Shown: in pieces, positions 43,811 to 55,317 of the stretch
Layout: the number at the start of each line of letters is the position of its first letter
Position numbering within the stretch: position 1 is the first letter of the stretch
Assembly: GCF_001949145.1 (NCBI RefSeq)
Contig: NW_019091487.1
Location: forward strand, 625,052-689,051
Direction: 5' to 3'
DNA from: Acanthaster planci
Lineage: Eukaryota; Echinodermata; Asteroidea; Valvatida; Acanthasteridae
Length of the DNA: 64,000 nucleotides
Position numbers and translations under genes: made by a program
Notes under the pieces: model-generated
Told to the model about the DNA's origin: nothing
Seen by the model: the letters and a program-made list of their open reading frames with translations, nothing else
Database searches by the model: none

Positions 43811-46326
43811 CGGACGGGGCCAATTAATTTAATGGAACACACAGAATAGAAAATAATTTCTTTATAGCAGCAGGTTATTTGGAAGTACATGTACAGTGCG
43901 ATGTAATTGACTTTGACAGGTTTGGTTTTGTTTGCTAAGTGAACTTATCATGGCTTTCTGTTTTGCTAGTTGTGAACATGTAGCAACTGCACTGTGTATT
44001 TAATACACAAAGGATCTTATAAATAAGCCTACTTTTTCAGTTTGTAATGTTAGATGGACGAATTTATTGCGTCATTTTACAAGTTCGCATACAATTATTG
44101 CAACATAAGTGGACAGGAGATGCATGAGTTGGCTTTACATTGTGACAATTTCCGCCCAAAGTGTACACTATTAGCCAGCGCGCTGCTACACCTAAAATAC
44201 GCCAATAGTGTGTGCAATTTAAAAGCTTGTTACGCTACTCTGACACTAGGCTCTGCAACTTTCGCCTATTCGGCGAATTTGAAGTCGCAGCACTTAACAA
44301 TTTAGTTGAAAAAAAGTTGCCAAAATATCTGAAAATGTTCATGGGGTCCGTCAAACATTCCTCTAAAGCGCAAAAATGTGTACAGGAATTTGGAACATGT
44401 TCAAATTTCCGGCGACTGTCGCCACCTCGGCTTTTTCGCCCTTAAACAGTCCAAAACCCTTCGCAAGTATCGCCAACTGAAAAGAAAAAACTGCGACAGA
44501 ATTGAGGTCTGGAGAAACTTTCCAGAAGGTCCATTGGGTGATCCTGCATGTCCATCTTCTCCAAAGGCTTGATGCAGACTGATGCTGACCTCAGTTTGCT
44601 GATTGTTTTTATACTAACTAGTCGGCGGCCGCGACATGTGATTCTTACTGCCTAATGGTTGCAACATGCATACACGACGAGGCCTCCAAAGTCGCATTCC
44701 CTTCACGTGAGTTCGCCAAACCATCTCAAAAGTTGAAATCGTCACGCGAACGTCGTGGGTTGGACGAACGTCATGCGACTTTTGCCAATTTGCAACACAA
44801 ATTAACCGTCGCAAGACATTGACAGATAATTCCAAATATGTAAAAGTCGTGGCTTTTCTCTGCCCAAAGTGCCACGAATCCAGTTCGCTAAGCTCGCCTA
44901 AGTTGCCTAATCTAGTGTGAGGCCACCTTTAAAGAGCCAAGGCAAGACAAACGATACACAATACACTTTGCATCAACTCAATGCACTGCATGTTGCAATT
45001 AGCTTGTGTTGAATGTACAGAATCCACACGAGTTTCCATGGACAGCATGACCCGTTGTTGTAAATACATGTACAGTTTTGTATAGTATGTGTTAATGCAG
45101 TAACCTGTAGATAGTATCGTGTTAATCTGTTACGTTTAGTTTCATTCAATTTGCATGTGGTTTTTAAGCATCATTAACAGGGTGTTGATATTGTTTCGTA
45201 CTTTACTTTTGCCAATTTTGCCTATAGGCCTACAGTGGGCTTAAGCAGCTATGTTGAAATATTGGAGTGGCCTGTTGCACTTTTATAGTTCTAGAACTTT
45301 ACCTTTTAAACATTATGCAAATGTTTGCCAATTTAAACAAAATTAGATAATTACACACACAACAGAAATAAAACACTGCATGTCTGTCAAACGTATATAA
45401 TTTAATAATAACGATCAACACTGCAACGCCCCACTCGTACAACAAATTAGTCAGTTATAACTTCACCTCTGAAATAAGTAATTACTTGGAAGGTATTTCC
45501 TTATTCTTTGCAATTGTTTTTGCTTGTTACCAATGTGCATGGTTGTGTAGTTGCATGTCTGTATAAGAACGCGTGGACATCAGTTCTGTTGCAATCAGGT
45601 GAAGGCTTAATATTGCCAAAACTAAAGACTTGAATTGTTCACAGATAAATATTAAGCAAAATTAGGTTTTCATCAACAGTGTTTGTCAAGAATGTGAGTT
45701 CTTCACAAGGCTGTTTGTATGGAAAATGACATAATATCTCGACATGTTGGTTTGAATGTGACATTGGCTGGTAATTATACTGCTCCATTAACCAGATCGG
45801 TACATCTACCTGTTTTTATCCAGAATAAATGTTTAACTACTTATTTTTCTGATCTTTACATGCAATCTGGACCAAAAAGCTAAATCGTTCAATAAATTGT
45901 GGAAAAAGAAATCCAAGTGTCTTGTCTGGTTCGTGCATCACACTCCGGATGACCTGACCTCTGACAAAGTTTACAAACCAAAGATTGTCTTTCACAAACC
46001 CAGGAAAAAGACAGCCATAAACTGGTTCCAAATCTTAATATTGTACAACTTACATTGACAGCATTCAATACATAAACCAAGAGTCTTGGGTTAACAGGGT
46101 ACGTCATCCTTGTGGTTCCAACCCAATTATGACCTTCAATCCTCTGATCTACGATTTCTTTTCCAATTATTTCTATGAAATCAACTGTTACCAGGGCTCA
46201 GATTTGACCTCATGCTGGTTAATCAACATCTGTCCAAAACAAGCTATAATACATCTTTAAAAGGAGGGAGGCTGAGATTGGGTCTAGGAACGGCAATGGC
46301 TTCTTGAAAATACGGGGAGGATACAA
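43811..46326. other. Region between receptor B and UQCRB (convergent 3' ends)
   Basis: Contains the receptor B 3' UTR (AATAAA at 45367-45372 is one possible end) and the UQCRB 3' UTR. Short frames near 44054-44580 resemble nothing known. A compositionally distinct CG-containing stretch at about 44140-44930 may be an old repeat; I found no clear ends. Confidence 0.4.
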
Positions 46327-49300
46327 CTAGCGAGTAGTCCATTCTCTCTTCTCTTTTAATTCCCGTTCTATCTCATCGATGTAGGGTTTCAGATAACGGG
46401 AATCCTGAATTGACAAAGAATAATCACAAAGGAAGAACCAATAACATAACTTCTTGCCTTTTGATTAACAATTTTTTTTAGATCAAAACTAATGAAATAA
46501 AATGGGTTGTGAAACTGTTTCAAAACTTAATTGCTGAGAAAAAGTATTCATAGACTTTTAGACTACACTTTGAAAGCAATTAAAGGCACATCGTGGACAT
46601 AGATGTGAGTGCAATATACATGCAGTACTTGAGTTAAAAGCAACAAATTCTTCAATCTGGTTCAGCTTGGGAGAAGAAATGACAGAACCATAAAATTCAT
46701 GGAAGAGTAGAGTGGTCTCAATGTTTCCTAGCTCAAACCTGTCACAATGCAATAGGAAATTAAATATTTTGCAAAAAAAACCAAACAAATTTATCATCAT
46801 GCTCGTACAACTGTATTTGATAAAGTTGCAGACCCAGACACTTTACTCAATTACCTCTTCATATTTCGTCCATTCCTCCTTGGGCAGAATGCTGTGCCTA
46901 ATTGTTAGATTAAATGCCCTCTTGATGCGGAAGGCTCTCTCATTGTACTGATCTTCTGGCAGACGCCGAAGGGCTTCTTTCACAATTGGTGTCATGCGTA
47001 ATGTGTCATCGCGCATGAGTCCTGTCAAAACAGGAAAATAAAAGATAAATATTTTGATACAATATAAAGGTTATACTACTGATCGCCTTTGTCAATTTAA
47101 AAAAAGAAAAGAAAAAAATAGTCATTCTGGTACAAAATATACCCTTTAAATCTTTCGGAAGGCAAGAATGCTGGCACTACATCATGCTGCAAGTTCCCCA
47201 TAGGTGATGAATACAAGTGTATAACAGCTGTAATACAGAGTGTTGGTAACCATGGTAGCAGGCTACTGACTGAGAATGCCAGCATAACTTGTTACAGATA
47301 TGACTGACAACTGTAAGTTAGATAGGGGTGGTCCACGCACATACATGTACATGACAGAATAACACTGTCCTTGCTCTACGGTATAACAAGGCAAATCAAC
47401 TTGAATGCAAACATATGTAAAAGAAACCTTGACACAAACCTAGTTGGTTAAATCCAGCTCTGGCATAATACCATTTGCGTAGTCCTTCCCAAAGTCCTGT
47501 AAACAGAGGCAAATTACATATTAAAAGGACTGTTTGTTGCATCAATGGGGCATGAATTGTTTGAAAAGTAGGTATGGTGGAGAAAGAGAGCCCTACATCA
47601 TAGAGGTGCGCGTGTTGGGTGTGATTGCTTAATCTCTGGAAGATCTGTAGATCTTGTTACACAATTAGTTGATAATTCTGCCATGGACAATCCTTTTCAG
47701 GAAGACTTTCATACAACAGACACTGACTTTCCTTACAGAGGTTTATTAGCCATCACAAAGTGATAACATGAAGTGAGAAGAAAATCCTAGGAATATTCTG
47801 GGTAAAACCCACAGAATCAGGTAGGGACTGAAAACCCAATCCACACGTGGACCGGGCCAGGAATCGAACCCGGACCACAGAGGTGAAAGGCGAGGAAAGA
47901 ACCAATATACCAACTTCACTCTCATCTACAGTCATGCTATTTAACAGTGTCACCAAGCATCGACACACAAGCATCAACAACTTGAAAATACCCTCTAAAG
48001 ATTTCACAGTGGTTTTATCATATTTAAGAGACTCTAACATTTGCCACTGTGTGAAAAACATAGTGATGTTGCTTCCACATTCTTTCAAGAAAATGAATAG
48101 TTTTTGCTGTGTATGGGGGCCGCCATCATTCTATTCTCTGCTGCTGTCCATGCGAAAACAAACTGACGGCCGGTCGGGCTGCACAAGCTCACATTTCCAC
48201 ACTCAAATATCACTTTAGATAACTGTGATACATTGAATATCATATTTAGGAGGCTAATTAATACTGTTAAGACCAAATTAATACTGTTAAACCAAATCGA
48301 ATAAATATACTTGAATAACTTGTCAATGCTTTGCTGATGCACGTTAACGCAAGTGTTGGGAACGTGCCCCGTTTCCACTTTGCTCCATGCCCACATCGCC
48401 CCAGCCATGCTTGGTTGTGTTTAGAAACTCTGGTATGAACAGGGCACCTTTTGTACAGGTGGTTACAGTGACAATGAATTTGATAATAAAAATGGAATAA
48501 TGAAATCAATGATATAGTTTCCCTTATAGTCTTCTATGGACACCCCATACATGTACGTCTTCTCTTCCATATGAATTACTGCTGTACGGTGAGACTAAAA
48601 CAGTCCTATTTGTGCCTAAAAATGATGATATGCCACCAAATGTTCTCATCGCCAATAGCGACAGTGATTTGTGGCCATCCATCGCTCACCTTGTCAGTCA
48701 TATTTCACTAACGATTGCTGCCCAGTTTTCTTCCACTTGCACCAAGCGATGTGTCTTTATGATCATGCTTTTTTTTTCTCCGTCTTGCTATGTACACAGC
48801 ATAAGCCCACCTTGAACTGCAACGTAGCTTGCATTTACATACACACACGTTCAGGTACTTGGTATCCGAGTTGACTGGTTTGTGGTCACACATTGTAAAG
48901 TGGGTGTATGGGGAGACATTTCATGTGTGCATTCATTAAATACACTAGCAGCCTATGCACACCATTCAGTGCAATAAACATGCTTCCGTCCCAAATGTAA
49001 CTTTGAAACCAAAAGGTATCAAGCTTCACTTAGTCCGGCCCAGTCCCAGGTACGAAGTACTCAAACGTAAAACAACAAACGCCTTGTCTTTTCTTTCAGT
49101 TCAGTTTTTTTTTTATATGATTGATTGCTATTCTATTTTTTATTTATTCCACAAGCACAAAATCCAAAGCCTGTCTGTCCTGCGAATAATTGACAGAATG
49201 TTTCTGTACTTGTAACTTGTGTATTTTAAAAACCTGTGAACAGTATCTACAAAAATTGACCTGGCGACTAACTTTTTTCTTCTAGGAGCCAGAGAGGCTC

Positions 49301-51659
49301 CTCATTTTAATTTTCTCCGTACAGCAATGATTTGAATCCTTTCATCTGCTACCCCAGAACTGTGGGGTTCAATGTCTGTCCTCCAAGACGTATGCATGAG
49401 TGGGCTTTATGTGGTCTGGACACAAGACTTGTTTGGGAGTGCTATTAACAACTGTTTCCTGGTCAATACGTCTTGTGCCCTGACAACATATGGGCCTCTC
49501 CTGCGGTTTGGTTAGAGGACCATGTTCGTCCATACATGTAGACTTATTGGGTCAGAAACTCTACACGCCTGTATTTGAATGGGACGAGGTGGCAACAACT
49601 TTAATTGCTGTGCGTGTGTCGAGTGAAAACGGTCGGATTTGACAGATTTTGAAGTCAGAAATGTCACTGAAGCCCCAACCGTTTGACGTTGGCATTTATG
49701 GAAGCCAGTAGGTGGTGATAGAGGTATTTTTGGTAAGTCTTGGGAATTTCTGAGAACTGTTTTCACCTTACTCTATGTACAAGCGTGGAGCGTTAGTATG
49801 ACGATCCCGTCCAAAATCATACAAAGAGGAATACTAACGCTCTACTCAGTAGAGCTACCAAAAAACCATTGTGACGGTGACTGTGGTAATGAAGGAGATT
49901 TTTTGGTCATGTTGTGTGGACAGATTTTTGGGGAAGATTTGAGTGAAAAGTGCAGTTTTAGACAAAGTGGTACAATTATAGAATACAGGGCCACTTTGTT
50001 TGGACTTTTCCACCATCTCCATTCATTTTTGCTGCTTTGTTCTCAAAAATAACTCTTTCGACATCATAGCCACGTATGTCATGTATGTAGACCCATAAAC
50101 AGGGCCCAACGAATACTCCTCTGTCATATACTGAGCCCCGTCCCGATTCATAGGGATTTCTTTCGAAAAAATTATCTGGGATATCCAGGGGCACAACTAA
50201 ACATGCGCTTGATTTTATGAGCTGAAATTGCACTGGTATGTTCACGACTTAGGATGTAAACCATCCGCTAGGTTGTTAATTGTAGACAATTCACGTTTTC
50301 CTCATTTGAGGAAAACAATTTTGTTTTTTTTTCCATTTCCCCACTCCGAACGAAGTTTGCCCCACTTGCACAAAAGCGACGGCTGTTTCGTCACTTTTGT
50401 GTCACGTTACAGAGAGCGAGCTGCGCTTCTAATGATTTGCCGCAAACAGTGTGCGACTGGACAGGGAACCAGCCAAGGGCATTGCGTATCAGCTACGATA
50501 CAAAACAGCTGTAATTTTCAATAGGTACTTAGATCGACAGGTACTCTCACAGATCTGAACGAGATCCCTAGGTGCTGAAATCTGGGTGCAAACTAGACAG
50601 GCTCTCGTACTGGGTACCATTACTTAACCATATAAAGGAGTCTATGTAATGTACAAGTCGGATGAAAATTCGTACAGAGTGGGAAAGGGCAAAAAAGGCA
50701 ACATTTTTTCCTCCAAACGAGGAAAAGGCGTGTTTTCTACAATTAGCGACCTAGTGGATTTTTTTACAGTGTAAGTTCGGTCGTACTAATTAACATCAAC
50801 CCAACGTCAACACACCGTCAACACACCCAAATCATGTTCTAAGTTAGCAGAAATGCAATTCAATAGCAATATAATGCCTAACATACAATTTGGCAGACAA
50901 AAGTAGGCGACATTTGGGGGGGAAAATGCCGTTTTATTTCACGAAAATAACACCCTCCGCACAACCACGAAAGACGGTAGCCATGCTGCCTCGATCAGAC
51001 GGACCATACCATTACACTACAGGGGGTCACCTTCATACAGTAAACCATGGTATGGTACGGTCCAAACGCCATGAGAAGGCAAGATGGCGGCGAACAGCAA
51101 CGCTGCTCAGAGACAATCTTTTTGTGTGAAAAAACTCCCTTGAAATGTAGTCAAATGTAAACTAAGCATATACATTACAATTCAATACGTCTATTTTCTG
51201 TTTTCAATGCATTTTGTAAGTGTTGACGCTGATTAGTACGACCCCGTAAGTTAAGTACTTAAACTTTAAAGTTGTGAACATACCGGTGCAATTTCAGCTC
51301 ATAAAATTAAGCCGATGTTTAGTTATGCCCCCGGATAAAGATTTCGAAAGAAATCCCTGTTAATCGGGACAGGGCCCAGTATACGACGGAGGAGTATTCG
51401 TTGGGCCCTGTTTAAGGGGCTATGCCTCGCCATGCATGCTAGCCTACTCGATTTGGACTTCTTGCGGCATAGGCCTACGCGGAGTCAATCCCATCAAATG
51501 CGACATCGTAGCCATTGATTCTAGGGGGAGGCCCTGTATTCTATAGCTACTTACATAACTTTGCATTTCAACGGGACACCAAACGTTTCAAACGATACGA
51601 TTCAAGAAAATAAACCAGAAAAATCTCAGCGAAAATTTACCTCTACTCTGCGACGCCAT
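46327..51659 (-). CDS. UQCRB: Cytochrome b-c1 complex subunit 7 (ubiquinol-cytochrome c reductase binding protein)
   Basis: A small matrix-side subunit of respiratory complex III, needed for complex assembly. Minus-strand exons: 51641-51659, 47440-47496, 46855-47021, 46327-46404; phases 1, 1, 0, all GT-AG. The product is 106 aa (human 111). The order of blocks is [74 protein letters not shown], and a charged tail ending REWTTR. It has no cleaved presequence, as expected for this subunit. The first exon is only 19 coding bases, joined across a 4.1-kb intron; the join restores the family's N-terminus exactly. The gene looks intact. Confidence 0.96.
47735..47940 (-). mobile_element. tRNA-derived SINE, decayed
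   Basis: Read on the minus strand, 'cctttcacctctgtggtccg' followed by 'GGTTCGATTCC' is a near-perfect Pol III B box in tRNA context. Then come 'cacgtgtggattgggttt', 'gtgggttttacccagaat' and a tail with AATAAA, resembling the body of V-SINE/DeuSINE-type elements. The A-box side is weak and cannot fold as a functional tRNA. Confidence 0.65.
50089..51421. mobile_element. DNA element with about 150-bp terminal inverted repeats
   Basis: 50089-50247 and 51282-51421 are inverted copies of each other. Matching blocks include 'aacagggcccaacgaatact', 'atttctttcgaaa' and 'tgagctgaaattgcac'. The 1.03-kb centre has no recognised coding sequence. Short parts of the centre (near 50780 and 51230) are also inverted. 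It could be a non-autonomous transposon or two nearby inverted copies of one repeat. No clear target duplication. Confidence 0.75.
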
Positions 51660-52819
51660 CTTGGTTTCTGGAAAGGATTACCGTTGGTACTTCGGTCATC
51701 AGCGGTTTAGAATTACATACAGAGGGACACCAGCGTAAAATGCCGGCTCAATTAGCCACATCTTATTCTTGTGGCTGGTGCTTGGTCTACGTCTGTTGTA
51801 AATGCGTAAGTGGGCACGCACAAGCCGAACCGTGTCTACTTCGGGCGTCCAGAGCTACGGCTAAGTCTATTCTATTTGCGTCCCGCGTAATGGAGAAGAC
51901 CTACCTAGGTAGGTACCTACATAGTACATGTAGGCAGGAAATTTGAGTCTGACAGACGTAGCCGCTGACAGTTGTTTCGGAGCAGCGGCCACACGAGTAC
52001 AAATTTCGAATTTTTATCAGCAATTTGCTAAATTCTGAATGAACAGCATGTATACACAAAATGTCCTTAATTTATTTTCTGAATGAGTCATCAATGATGT
52101 AAGGTTCATGCTTCGATGAATTTCAGTCAACCCCAAATTTAAGTACATTTCAGAAACTTTAGCAATTTTTGCAAAACCCCTTTCATTCCCAATTCTGGAG
52201 TATTTTACTCAAACACAAGAAAACAAATTCACTCTTCAAACTATCAAAGTTCTTTTCAAGTTTTGTTTACAGAAACAGTACAAAAACACACAGCTGTCCC
52301 AGGAACCTGATTTGATTTATGGTACTGATTCGGAACAAGTCTTTTCATCCTGAACCGTTAAGATCTCAACATAAATAGTTCACTGCCTTTCAACGGCAAG
52401 TACACAGGTGGCTTTTCTGGATGACCTTCAGCAGATACCTGTGACCTTGTAGCAGGGCCCTGTGGAAGACCCCTTTACAGTGAACAGGCTACCCTCGTTA
52501 AATATGAGAATAATACAAAGCACCTGAAAAAGGTTCATTTTGGGACATACAATAAACCTGATCCTCAATACCCTTTCCAACTTGTATACTTAAACTAACA
52601 TCCTGGGATTTCCTTGTGTCCTCCCTCCTCCAGTCTCACATGCTCTCTGAGCTCCCCTAGCCCATCCCTACCAAAGTGAAGTGTTTTCCAATTTGTATCT
52701 GATGTTAATTAAATCAGTTGCTCCCCATTAATCCAAATTCTCTAGTGTATACTCCTCTAGCCAATTTCATGCAGAAAATCTTTAAGATATAGCACCCCTG
52801 CTAAATGCTACAATGCAGT

Positions 52820-52920
52820 GACCATCAACACAGGACTCGGTGGACTGGTTGGTAGGAAGGCCTGTGGATCATTGCACAAACCACAGGTTCAAGTCCCCCT
52901 TGGTTATTTTTTATTAGTTC
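52820..52920 (+). mobile_element. tRNA-derived SINE fragment
   Basis: 'GACTGGTTGGTAGG' (A-box-like) and 'CAGGTTCAAGTCCCC' (B box) are spaced as in a tRNA gene, but the fold is not a proper cloverleaf. The T-rich tail at 52904-52915 gives AATAAA on the minus strand. Confidence 0.55.
52910..52915 (-). promoter_or_regulatory. Possible polyadenylation signal of NSMCE2
   Basis: AATAAA on the minus strand, 60 bases after the NSMCE2 stop codon. It lies in the tail of the SINE fragment. A second candidate lies near 52071-52076. Confidence 0.4.
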
Positions 52921-52974
52921 AACTGGTATTTATATTTAAACTCTTCCCTCCCCCAGACAGTCTGTTGGTTGGTC

Positions 52975-55317
52975 CTAAGATCTGTTTTCTTGTCTGTTCC
53001 TGTGCTCAATGAATCTCTTCAGTTGTCGATTGTCCACGAGGTCTGACTTTGTGATAGGAATCTGGTTACCACAACCGGTTACAGGACATCTGGGGAATAA
53101 ACAAAAAAAATAAATAAATGGAACTCTAGGTAATTCATTTGTTATTCATGTGAGTTCCAGGTGTTCACATTCAAAATGAACCTTGTGTCAGAGGTCATAC
53201 GCATAATGATGTATACCCTGATTGCTGATTATGTTACTGAGAATTGAACAGGGTTCAACACAAGTGATTTCGTCACTTACTTTGCGTTCTTGCGATTCTT
53301 CACAATCTGCATGATGGCCGCTCTCTCGTAGTTGTGCTGACAGTGTCGGTTGGTGACTGGGTCCGTCATTTCACACCGTGTGATTGGACACACTGTCGTC
53401 ACCTCGCACTGTGTCATGATGACATCATCATCACCTTGTGCATTGCTTGTGGTTGGTATACTGTCCCCTGTATCAGCATTAAGACAAATATTCGGCTCAG
53501 ACACTGTGGAGGTACAGTTGAAATGATGTTGGTTTGAATTTGTGATCAAGACCCCTTAACCACTTCATGCTGGGGCATTTTTCAATGTTGATGATGCTGG
53601 GCCGGCATAATTATCATTTTTTCCGTTTTCAAAATTCTACAAAAATTCATCCTTTCATTTAACAGACGTTTATAGCCGCACGAAATAATCTTTAGGCACT
53701 ACTCTAAGTTGACAGGTGACCTTCATTTACCCGAGTATTTCAGCCAGGCCTGCAGCCTTGTAAAAAGAGCCCAGATTGTGCGGTGTTATATAACTTTCTT
53801 TTGTTCACGAACCTGGCTCAGTGCACTGCTGACCTCTTTTCAATAGGGGCCAGATTAGCATGCAGCGATGCTGTGTGGCTCGTCGCTGCGGTGGTGGAGC
53901 GCTTTTGTCCCCGGTGGTAATCCGCTCGCTCTCAAAGCCCCAAACCCTGGTATACGGTTTCAAAACAAGGCTGGATTATCGCCACTTTTGAGAGTGAAAA
54001 ATGTTGATAATGCCCAGCAGCCTGGTCTTTTGTTCGGAGTACAGTCTTTTGTTACAGGGCCCTGTTTCCTTTGTCCGAGTTCGGAGACCCCGGCCACGCA
54101 TATAAAACATACGTCTCTGATTCCGGAGTCCCCGGCAGGAAGTGGTTAAGACTACTGAGACCGTAGTCACCTACAAGGCCATCACAAGGCCTACACAAGA
54201 TCTCTGGTCTGAATTCAAGTCAAAAATTTTACTTTGTCACTGTCCATGATGTCACTTGTGTCTAGGCTTCTGACTGGTGTTGTGTCTGGTTTTGTGTCTG
54301 GGTCTTGAGATGGTCTTGTTTCTAGGCCTTGTAATGGTTTCGACAAAAACTGCTTAAAAATCTCTACTACTTCAAAAAAACAAGACAGCAAAGCAAACAT
54401 CCACTGAACCCACCAGCATTTCTGTATTGCCACATCTTCTGTATGAGTTCATCCATCTTGCTGTGTCTGCCCAACTGCCCATCGTCATCCTTTTTCTGAA
54501 TGTCTGCGACTGCCTGTCTCACAAGTTGTGACACTTCAACCTTCATCTGCTCCTCGATGCCTAACCTTTGAATCTGAGAGAAAATACAAATAAATTTGAA
54601 CGCTTAGAGTTTGGCCTGGGAACTACAACAATTCGGTGAGAACAGGATTTAATGAGTGAAACAAAGGTTAAAGCCAAAAGAGCACTGGAAGAAACTGCAA
54701 ATGATTGGGTTACTTCGTCGGAACAGAATACTCAATTTTTGATCTGAAGTTCACTCCACCGATGAAAACTGTCTTCAGTAACAATATTTCAGGCCTGCAA
54801 TAAGCCAACAAGAATGACATTCTGAGTTTAAGTGACTTGTCCTCTTGGCTCGCCATACCTGACCCTTGACTTGCTTGACTGCTTTGACATACTGATGCAG
54901 ATCTTGCTCCATGGAGGCATATTCTTCCATCATTTTTTTCAAGTCTTCCAGCTGAGTCTCTGTTCCATCTCCTGCAGACACATAATTATAGGCACAGTGC
55001 CAAAAACAGAAGTTACAAAAAGAATGATCAGTTTCTTACGTAGGTGATTACACTTCACGAGTATAACTCTGGCAAAACCAAGTCTTTATTGAGACACTCT
55101 GGGTCAACAAAATATAATCAAAGAGAAACAATGACAATTTTGCATTTCGGGTTCTTCTTGTATGTCTGGCAAGATGTTACCAACCTTCCGTTGCTGTTTC
55201 GGCAAGATCGAGCGATACTTCAATGATGTCCTCCATTCCGATGGTGATGTAAGACTGGACTTTGTCCACACTCTGAAGAGCACCATCAACCATTCCCAGA
55301 TTGGCTATTCCTGACAT
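52975..55317 (-). CDS. NSMCE2: E3 SUMO-protein ligase NSE2 (MMS21), SMC5/6 complex subunit
   Basis: This nuclear SP-RING ligase adds SUMO to chromatin proteins as part of the SMC5/6 DNA-repair complex. Minus-strand exons: 55185-55317, 54859-54971, 54414-54573, 53281-53503, 52975-53089, with consistent phases (1, 0, 1, 2). The product is 247 aa, matching the human length. The N-terminal half is predicted helical (EDLKKMMEEYASMEQDLHQY, EEQMKVEVSQLVRQA), as expected for the SMC5-binding coiled coil. The C-terminal half has the SP-RING: CPITRCEMTDPVTNRHCQHN, YERAAIMQIVKNR, CPVTGCGNQIPITKSDLV, including the Cys/His zinc ligands. The start codon at 55317 is the first ATG of the frame. A piggyBac-like MITE sits in intron 3. 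The gene appears intact. Confidence 0.96.
53556..54149. mobile_element. piggyBac-like MITE flanked by TTAA
   Basis: TTAA at 53556-53559 and at 54146-54149 bracket a 586-bp element. Its ends are CCACTTCATGCTGGGG (left) and, on the other strand, CCACTTCCTGCCGGGG (right). A TTAA target duplication plus C-starting terminal repeats is the signature of piggyBac transposons. There is no transposase inside. It lies in NSMCE2 intron 3. Confidence 0.75.

Larger units (their letters stand above)
47497..51640 (-). other. UQCRB intron 1
   Basis: A 4.1-kb intron that holds a tRNA-derived SINE (47735-47940), a dispersed-repeat end (49353-49390), a 12-bp inverted repeat (49788-49799 with 49831-49842) and a 1.3-kb inverted-repeat element (50089-51421). 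No other gene is recognised. Confidence 0.8.
51660..52974. other. Spacer between the UQCRB start and the NSMCE2 stop
   Basis: UQCRB promoter region on the left (minus strand) and NSMCE2 3' flank on the right. A tRNA-like SINE head lies at 52820-52920. The 51740-51946 frame is not recognised. Confidence 0.5.

Noticed and set aside
44054-44572. Overlapping frames of 64-83 codons
   Set aside because: No recognisable motif, no splice context, and probably old repeat sequence.
47735-47940. Possible tRNA gene (B box GGTTCGATTCC)
   Set aside because: No proper cloverleaf or A box; the body downstream resembles a SINE.
52820-52920. Possible tRNA gene on the plus strand
   Set aside because: A- and B-box-like motifs are present but acceptor and anticodon stems do not pair; SINE fragment is the better reading.
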